Source of the DNA: Selaginella tamariscina
Lineage: Eukaryota > Streptophyta > Lycopodiopsida > Selaginellales > Selaginellaceae
NCBI GenBank assembly: GCA_003024785.1
Contig: PUQB01000907.1
Coordinates: forward strand, 1 to 64,000
Direction of reading: 5' to 3'
Length of the DNA: 64,000 nt
Below are positions 49,095-61,344 of this stretch, piece after piece (position 1 is the first letter of the stretch; every line of letters starts with the position of its first letter). Both the position numbers and the translations under genes were made by a program. The notes under the pieces were generated by a model. The model was given only the letters and a program-made list of their open reading frames with translations, was not told the origin of the DNA and did no database searches.

Positions 49095-51430
49095 TCACTC
49101 AACATTTCTTACTTGACCTAAAAGCCTTGGCCTTGTGGATATTCTTCTGTTGTTCCTTAGACATTTTTGTTGGAGTTTGAACCATGCGTCCATCGAAAGG
49201 TAGATCCAACTCCATGTGGTGGTGATGGTGTTTTGTCCTTCTGACCTTTTTCTACTCTTCCTGTGGTCCCCTGTAAACCTTCCAAAACAAATCCTGCATC
49301 TTAATTCTTTGACCTTCTCAGTTGTTAGCTTTGTTTCCTTGAGCACATGCCAAACCATTGGTGGTGCTAGAATTCTTGACTAAAGAGTTTTGTTGTTTAG
49401 CCACTTGAAACACCTAGAATCTCTTGGGCAAAACCACATCATCTGCTGTACATACTCCTCATTCCCCAAGGCATCACTGTACATTCGTTTTCGTAGAATC
49501 CTAGTGCTGGCACTCTGCTTGGATAACTGATTGGTTTTCCACATAGAGCAGTTCCTTTTTTTTCATCCCCAAACACTTAACCTTATTGGACACTCCTATT
49601 CGTCTGATGGCCCACTCTGTTTGTGCAATCTCTCTCTCCAAAACCTCTTCGAATCTGAACCTCTTTCAGTTGTTTTGTACCACTCGCTTTGTATACTCCA
49701 TATCATGTCTATGTGAACGTCGAGCATCAGACTGTTCTGTTCTCATGACTGCTCTCTTGACAGTTTGCACATGAACATTAGTGGTACTTGTGAACTTCGG
49801 GCTGGTCAAGTGTTCCTCATCTTCCACTAGATTGATAATTGTTGATGGAGATACACTTTTCCCCTCAAAGATTTTGCGTTGTACTCGTTCAACAGAGTTT
49901 TCTTCGAAGGACCTGACCCTGTATACCTCCTTCTATTGCCACTTTCACCTTTGCACTTTGCAGAATTGCATCAATGAGGTCTAACATTGTTGCCTCCAAC
50001 AATGGTACTCTTTTGGCCAATTTTGCTCTTCTTGCTCTCGTGTGAATCGCTTTCGCATTGTTTGTAGTTGGAATGCTCTCAAGTACTTCACCTTTCATGT
50101 CTCCCAGTTCTAACATGGAGATGTGGTCCTCATGCTTGATCCACCAAGACACCCATGTCTTCAAAGCACGAATCTTTGACGCTCATCCTTCCTGAAAAGA
50201 CTCAAGAATTGCTAGTTGTTCTTTTTGGATTGTTCATCCAATGCTACAGGCCAGGCACAAGCAAGCTTCATGTGTTCTTCACAGTGTTCTTCTACGATCC
50301 ATTTCTTTATCACCTGACGCACAGATTGCATAAAGTGAAACAGCATTTCTTTTCTTTCCTTTCATCTTTGCTCCATTGTTAAATACTTGACGCAAGGCTA
50401 TCCATATTGCTCCAACCTCATCCGACATAAAACCAAAAAAGTTTACATTCTTCAACCCTATTTCTTACAAACCTCTAGCATTGTGTTTAAGAACTTTAGC
50501 AATGCAACATTATCTTCGGGACACATATCTACATAAGCTATAGTAACCATAGATCTGACATTGTAAGAAAGCATTAGATAACAAAGAATAAAAAGTGTTA
50601 TGAAGTGTTCTACAATTTACAATGGATCATAAAGGTGTATTCCAATTGTTGCCCAGTCTGGTATATGATGTGTGTGGTCCAGATCAACCCATTGATCATG
50701 AAGGTCTCCTCCACTTTGACACCTTCTAATGTAGTCGAGTCCTAAACCCAGTCCTCAATTGTCATTTTGAAGATTAAAGGCTACTCCTCATCACCATGCG
50801 CTGGAACATGTATGATGTGAATGAAAGGTGTTGGCAACTTGTTTTTAGCTCCAAAAGATCCTTGTAACCCTCTCTAAAGTGTGTCTCCTTTTGTCTTGAT
50901 TGTGTAATCCAATCTTGAAAAGATCAAGTCAGTGTGCAGAGATCCAAAGAAAAATACCTTTGATGATTTGTAAGAGGTTCAAGTTTTGAGAGTAAACCAG
51001 TGTACGAAACTTCTCCTCCTTCCTTGAAAAGTTCTTTAAAGATCAATTCATGTGCAACTTAAAACTCAATCATTTGTTGATTGGTTTGTGGACTACTCTT
51101 TACCGTGTGGCTGACACTAGCTCTGGCATACAAGACGTTTGAAGCCAACACTGAGGGGCTGACTAGATGCTGATGAACACTTCTGTGAATGAACAACCTT
51201 GTATAAGAAATCAAAATGTAGTACACATAAGCTAGACAAGTGTGCACTAGCAATGGCTCCTTTCCACAATGCTTACATTTCATGCATTGCATTTTGCCTA
51301 GCTCAAATGTCTTCACCTTCTCCACAACACCCTTGAAGTGGCATTCATTTGCTTTCTTCTCAAAAGCCAAGTAGGGGCAGGTAGCATTGATGCATTTGAG
51401 ATGTCCGACACAGGAACTTCAATTGACTTG
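49095..51430 (-). pseudogene. MULE transposase remnant in the second copy
   Basis: It parallels 40,900-43,190 of the first copy. Recognisable parts include the finger segment (FEKKANECHFKGVVEK, MKCKHCGKEPLLVHTCLAY, about 51,220-51,370) and the stretch near 49,890-50,160 (MKTWVSWWIKHEDHISMLEL). The DDE region survives only in pieces with several stops and deletions. Clearly non-functional. Confidence 0.8.
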
Positions 51431-51467
51431 CATTGGAACATGCCAATATGTTATGCTTGGGTGTCCA

Positions 51468-52025
51468 AGAGTTGAACACTCTTCGATTGAACCATCATCA
51501 TGTACGAACTTCTATTAGAATAGACAAAGCAAAGTACTTCCTTACCAAGCTTCTGAAAATGATCGGCAGTATCGACAAGGATCATGTTCGTCAATGCCAG
51601 AGGGTTTGGCTTCATCGACTTCTTCTCAGAGCTTTGCAACACCAAGACAACTAACAAGTTATCATGCCATATAGATCAAGTTAAACTCGAAATGAAAAGT
51701 AAGCGTACCTTAATTTTGTCATGGTATCCCCAGCCTCGTGCACAATAGACCCTGCAACCTCCATGTTGATTACTATAGCTGCCTGAATTACTATCAAAAC
51801 CGAAGGAGAAGTCGTGAAGACGACCATGAAACCACTCTATGCCAAGTGCATTCCACTAAACTGCAAGGCCTCCTCAAACTTCACTGGATCTAGCTGCACA
51901 ACATCCTTGTTGATGCTAGCACCTCCATATACAAGCTCATTTGGCAAGTAAAAAATGACGAGGTGAAGCTGTATTCACTTACCACTTCCTGGAAAAACGT
52001 TTGTGACTCAGCCGTGTGTAGTTTA
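51468..52025 (-). pseudogene. inverted fragment of the ParB-methyltransferase gene
   Basis: The minus strand matches 47,380-47,943 of the first copy: LPNELVYGGASINKD, DPVKFEEALQFSGMHLA, and the NPLALTN(T/M)ILVDTAD segment. In the first copy this gene is on the plus strand. The intron borders seen in the first copy are partly kept. LPNELVYG in place of a DPPY motif is shared with the first copy, so it is a family feature rather than a chance mutation. Confidence 0.8.
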
Positions 52026-52240
52026 TCAACATGTATGCACGTTGTAATTAAAGTGGGCATGATACGTGAAAATGGGAATATAAAATAAATTACTATTAAT
52101 ACTAAGTTTTATTATTAATTAATCATTTAATTAATATGTAATTAAGACTTAAATATTAATTTAATTAATTAATCCTTCAATAACCTTACTTAGTAAGGAA
52201 TATTCCTAAACTATCTTAGAATATTCATATATTTTAAAAA

Positions 52241-52960
52241 TAGTTTACGATAATGAAGAAATACTATCAAACATAATTACAAATGAATCATTTCCTTATC
52301 AACATGTTAATTTATTTATAAATACTTTCTTCCTAACCATACAGAGAAACTCCTCATTTTGTCTAAATCATCACTCTCCGGATTAATCAAATCATTTGGT
52401 CAATATCTTGATGTTGCCACCACCTAACACTCTCACGAATGCAATGGGAGTTGCCATCCTTGTTAATACATAAGATGTAATAAGACCAGGTCTGCATAAA
52501 GGCTCATCTAAAAAATGACGTTCCTTAAGAATAATATTATAAAGCGCCCGGTTGCTATCCTTCATTTATAAAATTCAAATCAACGAGAAAGAAAAGCTTC
52601 AGGAAATGTATGATACGGTGATACCTCACAAAAATTTTCGAGATTCTTTTTTCTGAGGCACGTATCCAAGTAGTTCACTAGCCATCCATGATATCGGTAT
52701 CAGAATATGGATCGAAAGTGATTGGGATGAATACAAGTAATGTTTTGGTTGAGCATAGCCTTCTGAAGAGTCGTCTACTACTAACCTTAAGCGACTGACT
52801 CCCATGAGTCCCAATTATTCTTTCATTCTTGAAGAAGTATGGCTTGCTTTCCTTTCTTATATTGTGAAATTCGAGAGGTTTATAACACATTCGCTGGTCA
52901 AAAATCCAATCTTTACGAATCACCTCTTCTGCACACTACAATGTTTCTTAAGCAAATTCA
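52241..52960. other. AT-rich DNA with a short coding-like stretch
   Basis: AT-rich at first. The minus strand at 52,678-52,923 holds an 81-codon frame (RKDWIFDQRMCYKPLEFHNI near its start) that may belong to the gene remnant at 52,970-53,422. No family is assigned. Confidence 0.35.
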
Positions 52961-52969
52961 ACAGCGGTG

Positions 52970-53422
52970 TTAAGTTATGAATCGGCATGCATACCAAATC
53001 CCCACAAGCGCACCCATCTCCTTAAGCTTTTGAAAGAGACGATCCAACCCTAGACGGAAAAATAATATCATATCGAAATTTACCATGACAAGAATGAAAT
53101 CTCCTTGTTTGATTTCTTTTTTCCTATCCTCGGGCCTTGTTGATGAAGCAGAACACCATTGACATCCAACAACACAATATGGCCATGAGTAACATGGAGA
53201 TAGCGTTGCCTCTTGAATACTTTGCAAATCACTTGTTTGCTCCCTTTCACATTTATCCGTTGCCACTATCTCGTTGCCTATCCCTTCATCATTTAATTGT
53301 ACATCATCCTTACAAGATTCAGATATTGCATGCGCTGAAGAAATTGATTTCGGAACTGAAGCCAATAAAAATGATGATAAAAACTGAAGTGGCCCCCATG
53401 GTAACGATGTTTTGAGCTGCAT
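52970..53422 (-). pseudogene. unrecognised remnant, faint MT-A70-like resemblance
   Basis: A 150-codon minus-strand frame. The first half is acidic and Ser-rich. The end reads NFDMILFFRLGLDRLFQKLK then EMGALVGIWYACRF, which recalls the strand-helix-strand around the DPPW motif of MT-A70 methyltransferases (DxI.DPPW ... L..GxLxxIW), but the DPPW itself is absent. This is weak. It may be the 3' part of an element gene, or unrelated. Confidence 0.25.
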
Positions 53423-53732
53423 TATTATCCATTTCCTGCATGAACTCTGTCATTCTGACATGTGGCACAAGAAATTGTCGCCAAACCCCTCTCTTACCTC
53501 ATGCCAATGCTGAAAATCCATGTTCTCAATTTTTCATTACATCTGCAAAATGATAATTAGCTGACCTTAAAATTATCAAGGTATATTATTTACCTTGTTA
53601 ATGTGTGACCCATGTTTGAACTAAAAGCTTCATTAATCCTTGAGAATTTATTTTCTGTACAAATATAAAAGAAATATACAAAAATGCCTTATGTTACACT
53701 CATTTACAACTATTCGTCACTCTAACAATTCA

Positions 53733-56635
53733 TTACAATTCTTCGCTATTACCTTCTGAGTGAGGCGAAGAAGGTCTAAGCCGCTTGTGAGATGGTTCAA
53801 GATCTTCTGCATCTTCTATTGATGTTTCCATGGGTAATGGAGTGTGCGAATGTTCTGTACTCCTCGAGATAACTTCCGGTCTAATATCTGATTGAAGTTC
53901 GTTCTCAGACTCCGACATTGAACCAGATTCCTTCAGAGCTATCGCACTTATCTGGAGGGAACTTTCTCAAATACTCCTTTATGGATTCGTTGGGGTACTC
54001 AGTTGAGAACCTATCTATCCACTTGTTCAGGTCCTCAACCATGGTCTTATCCTTTTCAACGGCAAACACACATGTATGCCGAAGGTAACACTCCTTCAAG
54101 ACGGACCCCCTAGTGCAGTAGTCAAAAACCCACGCATCACTGTGAGGACCCCTGATCAAGTTGACGATGCTCCGTGCCGCTTGACTTGTGATGTTTGGAT
54201 AACGTACATTGCCGAATACGTCACTCTACCTATCGGTGTATCGGATGGAGGTTCAGGGCCGTTGGAGTGCAAACAGATGCCTGGCCAGTCATTTGGAAGT
54301 TTGAAATTGTTTGGCGCATTCCTAACAACCAAGTGAACAACGAATCAATGCACTTCGGATCAGCATCATTCATATAAAATCCTGTCCAACGATGTTTATT
54401 CTCTTGGCAAAGGAGAAGGCAAAGTATCGGTGACATGAGCAAGAATCAAGAAATAAATACCTGAAAAGTAGATATCAGAAGAGTGCAAATGAATTCAATA
54501 ATAAATACCTTCTTGTATGCTTGCACGGCTAAGTTTCTCCACCAATCCTCTAGTGTCCTGTCTGTCGAAGGATTTTTTGACACCCGCCGATCCATCACGA
54601 ACAATTGAAACGGTTTCCTACAAGCAGTGATGTACCCCATAAAGTCTCCGAATCAACAACAAACATCTGTAGGGCTTGTCGTGATTCGTAGCATCCTCCT
54701 TTATAAGGTTCAACTCGGTTCTCCGCTGCTGAAGGACTGCCATAAGAGAAGGCGTCATCCAATGTTCTCCTTTTTGGCGTTGGCGTGCAATAGATTCTTG
54801 CCCAGATCTTCCGATTGATTCACCCATTCGACAAGCATATCATCATTTGTCACATGCAAATATTTGCTGACCTCTTCGTATGTTGAAGCCGATCCAACCC
54901 AGTTTGTGGCAGTGTATTCCCAACCACTCCTTGAAGTGCCTGACCGTCTTCAACTCCATTGCCTTGAGATGAAAAGGAGAGGTGGGCTGCTGTTGTTAAT
55001 TGTAATTTGCCATCAATCACCAAATCAGCCAAGACTTCCATCTCCTCCATCGTTGTTCCATTTAAAGGCTTCAACCATGTGAGCTTGAAATCGTTGTCTA
55101 CATCCTTTATAGATTGAACAGACTTAGCCTTCGGCGTCTTACTGGGTTTCTTTGCAGACTTCTCTGAGGGCTCCACTTCACTTGTCTGCTTCTTCTTCAG
55201 TGTTCCTTTTGCAAAGGATTCCATAATCCCCAACCATTTGGCAAAGATCCTATCCTCGGGACAAGAAATCAACATCATCAAAAGGATGTTTCCTTCCCGC
55301 CCACCTGGGCAAAATCAACTGCTACAATTTCTTCAACTCTCTGAGGAAAAAGACAGATTAATATACCGGCGAGATAAATCCCGCCCAAACAATTTGCTTA
55401 CCCGGTATTCCGCAGATTGTGTATTCCCTGCGGTAGCTCTTTGTGGTCGCTGAAGAGATTCCCACACGGCTCGCGTGTGTTTGAACTTCTCCCATATTTT
55501 GCTGTTGTAGTGGTTGGTGTGCAGCGTCCCATTCCGCCGATAACTTATGGTACTGCTCGATTGTGAGATTCGGCTTCGCTAAAAACGCCGATCTTTTTCG
55601 TCAGCTTCTCACGGGTATGCTCGGAAAGTTTTGTTGCCATCGTTCCTTTGTTGTGTTCGTCGAGAAGTCGTTGGGCTGCCGTTATTGTGTGCTGGCCACT
55701 AATGATGTAGTACTTGATGATTTTCTATTCTCCGTCTGAATTCTCATTTGTTCGGTGTTGTGATCCACACTTTGTCAGCGCCTTTTCTCTCGTAGTATGC
55801 GCACAAAACAGCATTATGTGGAACGGTGTAAGAATTGTCGTCCTTCATCTTCTCCATGAGCTCAGCTACACGTTCCTGGTTGAGTGGCCTGTAATTGAAG
55901 TTTGGGTTGACGCTGCAATACTTAACCCTACACTAGGTAAATCTATCATCCAACATCATTTCCTTGTGGCTTATTGCAGCATGGATGCCACAGGTGCAGC
56001 TGACAAAACGACTAATGATTTTCTTTTGCGATCCGAATCAACATGTGTGATCCCCGATTGATGCTGTTCTATGTTCTCGGCACACTCTTCCAGCTCCCGA
56101 AATTTCTAAGCAAATTGAACGTGATCTGTAAAGAACCTGAGACCAAGCCACCCTCTCAATCTCCTTATGATGTCGCTGTGTTCTTCTTCAATGTGAAGAG
56201 GGACGATTGCTCCACTTGTGATTTTCTGTATTGTGAAGCAATATCTCCTGACAATACACCTACTCGATGAGTCTGAAGATCTTCGAAGTAGACATCCAGA
56301 TGGATCCCCTCCATAGATGGGCTTTCGTTGAGTTGAAGAAGAACTCCAAGGTCAACATCATTAGTGAACACGTGAACGTCATTATCCACAAGTCGACAAA
56401 ACCACCCGAAATTAATGTTGTAACTGGCGACCTCTGGATCCGAGAACGTGACATTGGATGGAACAAGGCATATGTGTCGAGCATCGTTCAATCTGGGTTC
56501 ACAGCATGCTTTCGGTGCTTGACTAGCACACCCACTTTCCATTGTTTTGCTTGTCCATGCGATGTGACAGAGGTTAGTTTGACAGCAACCATGGTTGTTC
56601 CAATGCGCTTCCCGTTTAGTTTGAAATATGGCCAA
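53733..56635 (-). pseudogene. second, divergent ParB-domain methyltransferase-like gene
   Basis: Minus strand. The N-terminal stretch (56,165-56,635: NINFGWFCRLVDNDVHVF) is unrecognised. A ParB-like domain follows: VNPNFNYRPLNQERVAELME (about 55,850-55,915), then, one frame over, KYYIISGQHTITAAQRLLDE (about 55,650-55,720). The middle holds a basic linker (SEKSAKKPSKTPKAKSVQS) and KLTWLKPLNGTTMEEMEVLA. The methyltransferase part shows a possible motif IV (FVVDSETLWG, about 54,650-54,680) and a motif X-I region (SDAWVFDYCTRGSVLKECYL, CVFAVEKDKTMVEDL, about 54,015-54,145). An acidic Ser/Pro tail ends at 53,733. Domain order equals that of the gene at 44,998, but identity is low. Several stops and frame changes; some may be introns. 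Confidence 0.6.
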
Positions 56636-56639
56636 GTTG

Positions 56640-57120
56640 ATTCCAGAATCCCCCTGCCCATCTCTTCTCCTGCTCTGTCTTTAATGTCACCTCAATTCCA
56701 CATCTGAATACAAAAATGATTAGTTCAAGTATCCGAGTATAACAGATTTTATTTTAATTCTTACCCAGAATTTGACGACGACTCCATACTAATGACTCGA
56801 TCTCCTTGTTTGATAAATCGTCCTTCTGCAAAATAATACACTATGAATACAAATCATATAAAAACGCACACACACTTGTATAAACCCGAATATACAAAAA
56901 TAATACACAGAGAGAAGTAGACGGAATTAACTGTCCAAAGCTCACCTTTGTGCTAGTTCAAAAGAAAGATAACATTTCGTTTTAGAACCACCACAAATGT
57001 GAGCTCTGGACAGTTTTACATAGTTTCCTAGCTTTTACTCGAAATATTATGATAAGATGATAAAAGTAAATAAAATGAGATATGCAACTTATATATACTA
57101 ATACACATATATATTCACAT
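56640..57120. other. spacer upstream of the second ParB-methyltransferase gene
   Basis: No gene was identified. It may hold 5' exons or the promoter of the minus-strand gene. Confidence 0.35.
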
Positions 57121-57127
57121 GGAAGGT

Positions 57128-58232
57128 GCGGCGGGATTAATCTCGCCACCCCTTCAATGCCTCCTGAAAGAGTGGGCGGGATTAATCTCGCCACCTTTCT
57201 GGAGGCCTTGAACGGGAGTGCGGAATTAATCTTGCCACCCTTCTCGGTCTCAGAGAGAACTGGGCAGGATTTATTTGGCACACCCCTTCAGTGACTCCAG
57301 AAAGGAGGCGGGATTAATCTCGCCCACCATGTAAGGGATGGTTAAATGAATTTCCCCACCCTTCCCTTCTCTCCATTGGTATGTTGTAAACCTTCTACGT
57401 CTCAGACAGAAACGTTTGGGATTGGTCCGACTCACCAATGGAAAAAAAGGAAGGGTGGCGGGATTCATTCCTCCAACAGGCATTGAAGGCTCGGCGGGAT
57501 TAATCCCGCCGCCCAGGGCCTTCACTCGGTCCCTATGCGGCGGGATTAATCCCGCCGGACGCCAATTCCCTGCGAATCGGGGGGATTAATCCCGCCGCCT
57601 AGGCCCTTAGGCAGGCCTTTGGGCGGGATTAATCCCCCCGATTCCGGCAGGGCAGCGGGATTAATCCCGCCGCCCAGGCCCTTCACTGGGCCTAGGCGGC
57701 GGGATTAATCCCGGACGCCAATGCCCTGCGCGGAATCGGGCGGATTAATCCGCCGCCTAGGCCCTTCAGGCAGGCCAATGGCGGCGGGATAAATCCCGCC
57801 CGATTCCGCGCAGGGCATGCGTACGCGGCGGATTAATCCGCCGCAGGCCCTTCACTCGGCCTTAGTCGGCGGGATTAATCCCGCCGACGCCAATGCCCTG
57901 TGCGAAATCCGGCGGGATTAATCCCCGCCTAGGCCCTTCAGCAGGCCAATGGCGGCGGATAAATCCCGCCCGATTGCGCGCAGGGCATGCGTACGCGGGA
58001 TTAATCCCGCCGCCTAGGCCCTTCAGGCAGGCCAATGGCGACGGGATAAATCCGCCCAATTCCGCGCAGGGCATGCGTAACGGAGGGATTAATCCTGCCG
58101 CCCAGGCCCTTCACTCGGGCTGAAATGGCGGCAGGATTAATCCCGCCGCCGAGTGGCTAATTATATAGCGGCAGGATTAATCCCGCCGCTACACACGTCT
58201 CACCATAAGCGGCATGATTAATCCCGCCGCTA
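57128..58232. repeat. array of about 25 GGATTAATCC palindromes, about 43-bp spacing
   Basis: The consensus GGCGGGATTAATCCCGCC is a perfect 18-bp palindrome. From about 57,490 to 58,210 successive centres fall about 40-46 bp apart. Spacers are related to each other (GCCTAGGCCCTTCAGGCAGG, CAATGCCCTGCGCG, AATTCCGCGCAGGGCATGCG). Units at the left end (57,133-57,470) are degenerate, with TCTCGCCA in place of TCCCGCC. No protein is encoded. Confidence 0.93.
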
Positions 58233-58239
58233 CACACAC

Positions 58240-58619
58240 ACACACACAGATATATATATGTATATGTGTGTGTAGGAGAGTGCGTGTGTGTGCCATAGAT
58301 AGTCAAATCAGATAAAATTATACAGATACACACACACACTATATGTATATGTATATACGCGTGTGTGTGCGAGAGATAAATAAATAAATAAAATTATACA
58401 ATACTGGTACACATAATATATGTATGTATACATAGGTATATAATATATATACGTGTATATGTATATCGTGTGTGTGTGAAACAAATAAAATCATACAGAT
58501 AAACAAAACACACACACACACATATATATACAGGGTGTGTGTGTGCGAGAGATACAATTAACAAATCAATAAAATTATACAGATACACACACACACACAC
58601 ATATATAGATAAATAAATA

Positions 58620-58673
<54 letters not shown>

Positions 58674-58934
58674 GTGTGTGTGTATATGTATACGAGTGTG
58701 CATGTGTGCGAGAGATAGAGATTTATAGAGAAGAGAGAAGAGAAGGAGATATATATATATATATATATCTGTGTGTGTATATGTATACGAGTGTGCGTGT
58801 GTGTGGAGAGATAGAGATCTATAGAGAAGAGAGAGAGAGAAGGATATATATATATATATATATCTGTGTCTGTATATGTATACGAGTGTGCGTGTGTGTG
58901 CAAGAGATAGAGAACTATAGAGAAGAGAGAAGAG

Positions 58935-58972
<38 letters not shown>

Positions 58973-59150
58973 GTGTGTATATATGTATACGAGTGTGCGT
59001 GTGTGTGCGAGAGATAAAGATCTAAATTATATTATTAAGATACACACACATATAAATATATGTGAATAAAATAAATAAATAAACTCAGAGGAGTGTGCGT
59101 GTGAGAGAGAGAGAGATCTCACCTGTGTGTGAGAGAGAAGGAGATTTCCA
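58240..59150. repeat. microsatellite-rich tract with about 100-bp tandem units
   Basis: Mixed (CA)n, (TA)n and (GA)n. From about 58,672 a compound unit TCTGTGTGTGTATATGTATA, then CGAGTGTGCGTGTGTG and GAGAGATAGAGATCTATAGA, recurs four times (about 58,672, 58,768, 58,862, 58,970). Open frames here are repeat artefacts. Confidence 0.9.
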
Positions 59151-61340
59151 TGCCGCCGCCGCCGCCTTACAAACCCTAGGAATATACTTAAACCTTAAAA
59201 GGAATAGAATATATTAACCCTAATCGAATATTCCTTCTAAGAATATACTTAAACCCTAAAAAGAATAAACTATAGATTCGCCCTAAACGAATATTCTTTC
59301 ATTATATTATCAGCGTGTGTGTGTGCATGGGTGTATCACATACACCCCAAGAATAAATATCATGCAAGGGTTTAACACATGTGTGTCCATGAGAGTGTTA
59401 AAGTTTCACATGCAGCGATACATATATACACACATAATATTATACACATAGACATACATACATATTAGTATATATTAATATTAGAGAGACAGAGTACAGG
59501 ATCATGTATGGTGTGTATGTATGAGAGAAGAGTGACAATACATATTATGGATCATGCATGGTGTGTATGTTTGAGAGAAGAGAGACAGTACATATTTACA
59601 TGGATCATGCATGGTGTGTATGTATGAGAGAAGAGTGAGAGTGTTAACAAATTAAATTCATACACATTGGATATATAGTACACACATATACATACACACG
59701 TGTATACACACAGACATACATACATATTACATGTGTAAATTCAATGTAGGGTTTAGGGTTTAGGGTTAGGATGGATCATGCATGGTGTTTATGTATGAGA
59801 GGAGTGAGTGTTATACACAGATATACATTATACATATTATATAATATTGTAACATCAGTATATTATGAATCATGCATGGTGTGTATGTATGAGAGAAAAG
59901 ACAAGCTACATTTATGGATCATGATCATGCATGGTGTGTATGTATGAGAGAAGGGATTATGCATGGTGACACTATGTATGTATGAAGAAGAGATAGAGTG
60001 TTAACAAATGAAAATCGTACACATTGCATATATTATATTAGTACACATATATACATACACACGTGTATACACACAAACATACATATATATTACATGTGTA
60101 AATTCAATGTGTTACATACACACACACTGAGTACATATAAATCATACATGCATTGAACATGATGTTTTTCAATAAAGAAGCAACATATAATTTCTCAAGT
60201 TTGGTTTAGGGCAATGTGCATGTGTGTGCATATGTGTCTCTGTAAGTGCTTCTAATGCGTGTGCACATGTATATATAAATTTATGATTGTGTTTATATAT
60301 AATATGTGCAAAACAAACATCGAATAATTAAGAAAATAATATTAATATACACACTATGAACATATTTTAAATTATACATAATAATATATGATTTTATCTA
60401 ATATATAGCCATATATAGTTTTAATAATATATATTAATTTAATATTGATAATAAGGTTTAACACTAGAATATTCTTGAAATAATAACAAATTAATTGAGA
60501 AAATCCCATTAATATATACAAATGTAGAATAATTACTGAGATAATTAAGAATAAGACTAATTTAATTATGATAATCATGTTTAATATTGGAATATTCTTT
60601 GAATATTAAGAAAATAACAAAGAATATCCATTAATAGTAGGAAATGTAAATTAATTACTCGAGTAATTAAGAAAATAATAATAATAAACAGACTATGAAT
60701 ATATTTTAAATGATACATAATAATATATCAATTTATTTATTGTATTAGTGTATATATATATATAATATAAACTAATAATATAACTTGAATATTAAGAATG
60801 TAGAATAATTACAAAATTTCGTAATATTAAACAGCTTGAAGCACTTGAATGACATTAAATGCAATTTTAAAACACTCATTGGAATTGGAGAGTATATATG
60901 TCAGACTGTCGGTTATTGTTTCAACTCATCTTAAATTTTCTTTTTTGTTATTTCAAAAATTTTGAATTTCTGACATAAGTATTATCAGTCTGACATGTAA
61001 ATTTGAAAATACATTTAATTTCCCACTCAAATTCAAATCTGGTTCTTTCTCCGGCAAGGGTTTCTTCATTTTCACTCTTCAGATTTTCTTTTTTCTTCTT
61101 AGTGATCAGTTCAAGAGCGACATTAAATTGGGTGCGCTATTGTTTATAGGAAAGCACGCGCCCTTCAGTGCTGTTTACAAGTAAGTATTATAAATAAATT
61201 TAGATATATTTATAAAGATTCACTCTCTTACATTCTCTCTTAAATTTTAGAATTTAGGGATTTAGGAATGCATTAAGATTACAATATATTTTGTTAGGGA
61301 TTTATCCCGTTTAAATATACTTTTAACTTAGTATTCTCGG
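59151..61340. other. AT-rich DNA with CATGCATG tandem units
   Basis: GGATCATGCATGGTGTGTAT followed by GTATGAGAGAAGAG recurs about seven times between 59,498 and 59,960, sometimes with a GTGTTAACAAAT segment. ACCCTAA-type telomere-like text occurs at about 59,170-59,290 and 59,748-59,772. From 60,300 to 61,000 it is plain AT-rich. 61,030-61,180 resembles a leader with a splice donor (TTTACAAGTAAGT). Confidence 0.6.
59748..59772 (+). repeat. short interstitial telomere-like repeat
   Basis: About three plant-type TTTAGGG units (AGGGTTTAGGGTTTAGGG). Too short for a true telomere. Confidence 0.8.
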
Positions 61341-61344
61341 TTAG

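Larger units (their letters stand above)
48825..52240. mobile_element. decayed, rearranged relative of the MULE-like element
   Basis: The left end (AGGAGGCTTTGGAGTATTCTG onward) and the next 2.6 kb follow 40,375-43,215 in order but with many changes and deletions. At about 51,467 it switches to sequence matching 47,943 back to 47,380 of the intact copy, so the methyltransferase piece is inverted relative to that copy and most of the element is missing. Similarity fades near 52,030. GGAATATTCC and TTAGAATATTC at about 52,195-52,235 may be the remaining right end. Confidence 0.75.

Noticed and set aside
56267-56707. Plus-strand frame of 146 codons opposite the second ParB-methyltransferase gene
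   Set aside because: The minus strand continues into ParB and methyltransferase segments, so I take it as coding; the plus frame has no recognisable domain. This choice is uncertain.
57128-58232. Regular short palindromes with spacers, like a CRISPR array
   Set aside because: The spacers are related to each other rather than unique, the repeats are imperfect, there are no cas genes, and the surrounding genes are plant genes with introns.
58394-59017. Long open frames of Tyr/Ile/Val/Cys or Glu/Arg text
   Set aside because: They are translations of TA, CA and GA microsatellites and occur on both strands; no gene.
59748-59772. Telomere or chromosome end
   Set aside because: Only about three TTTAGGG units, interstitial and followed by ordinary sequence.
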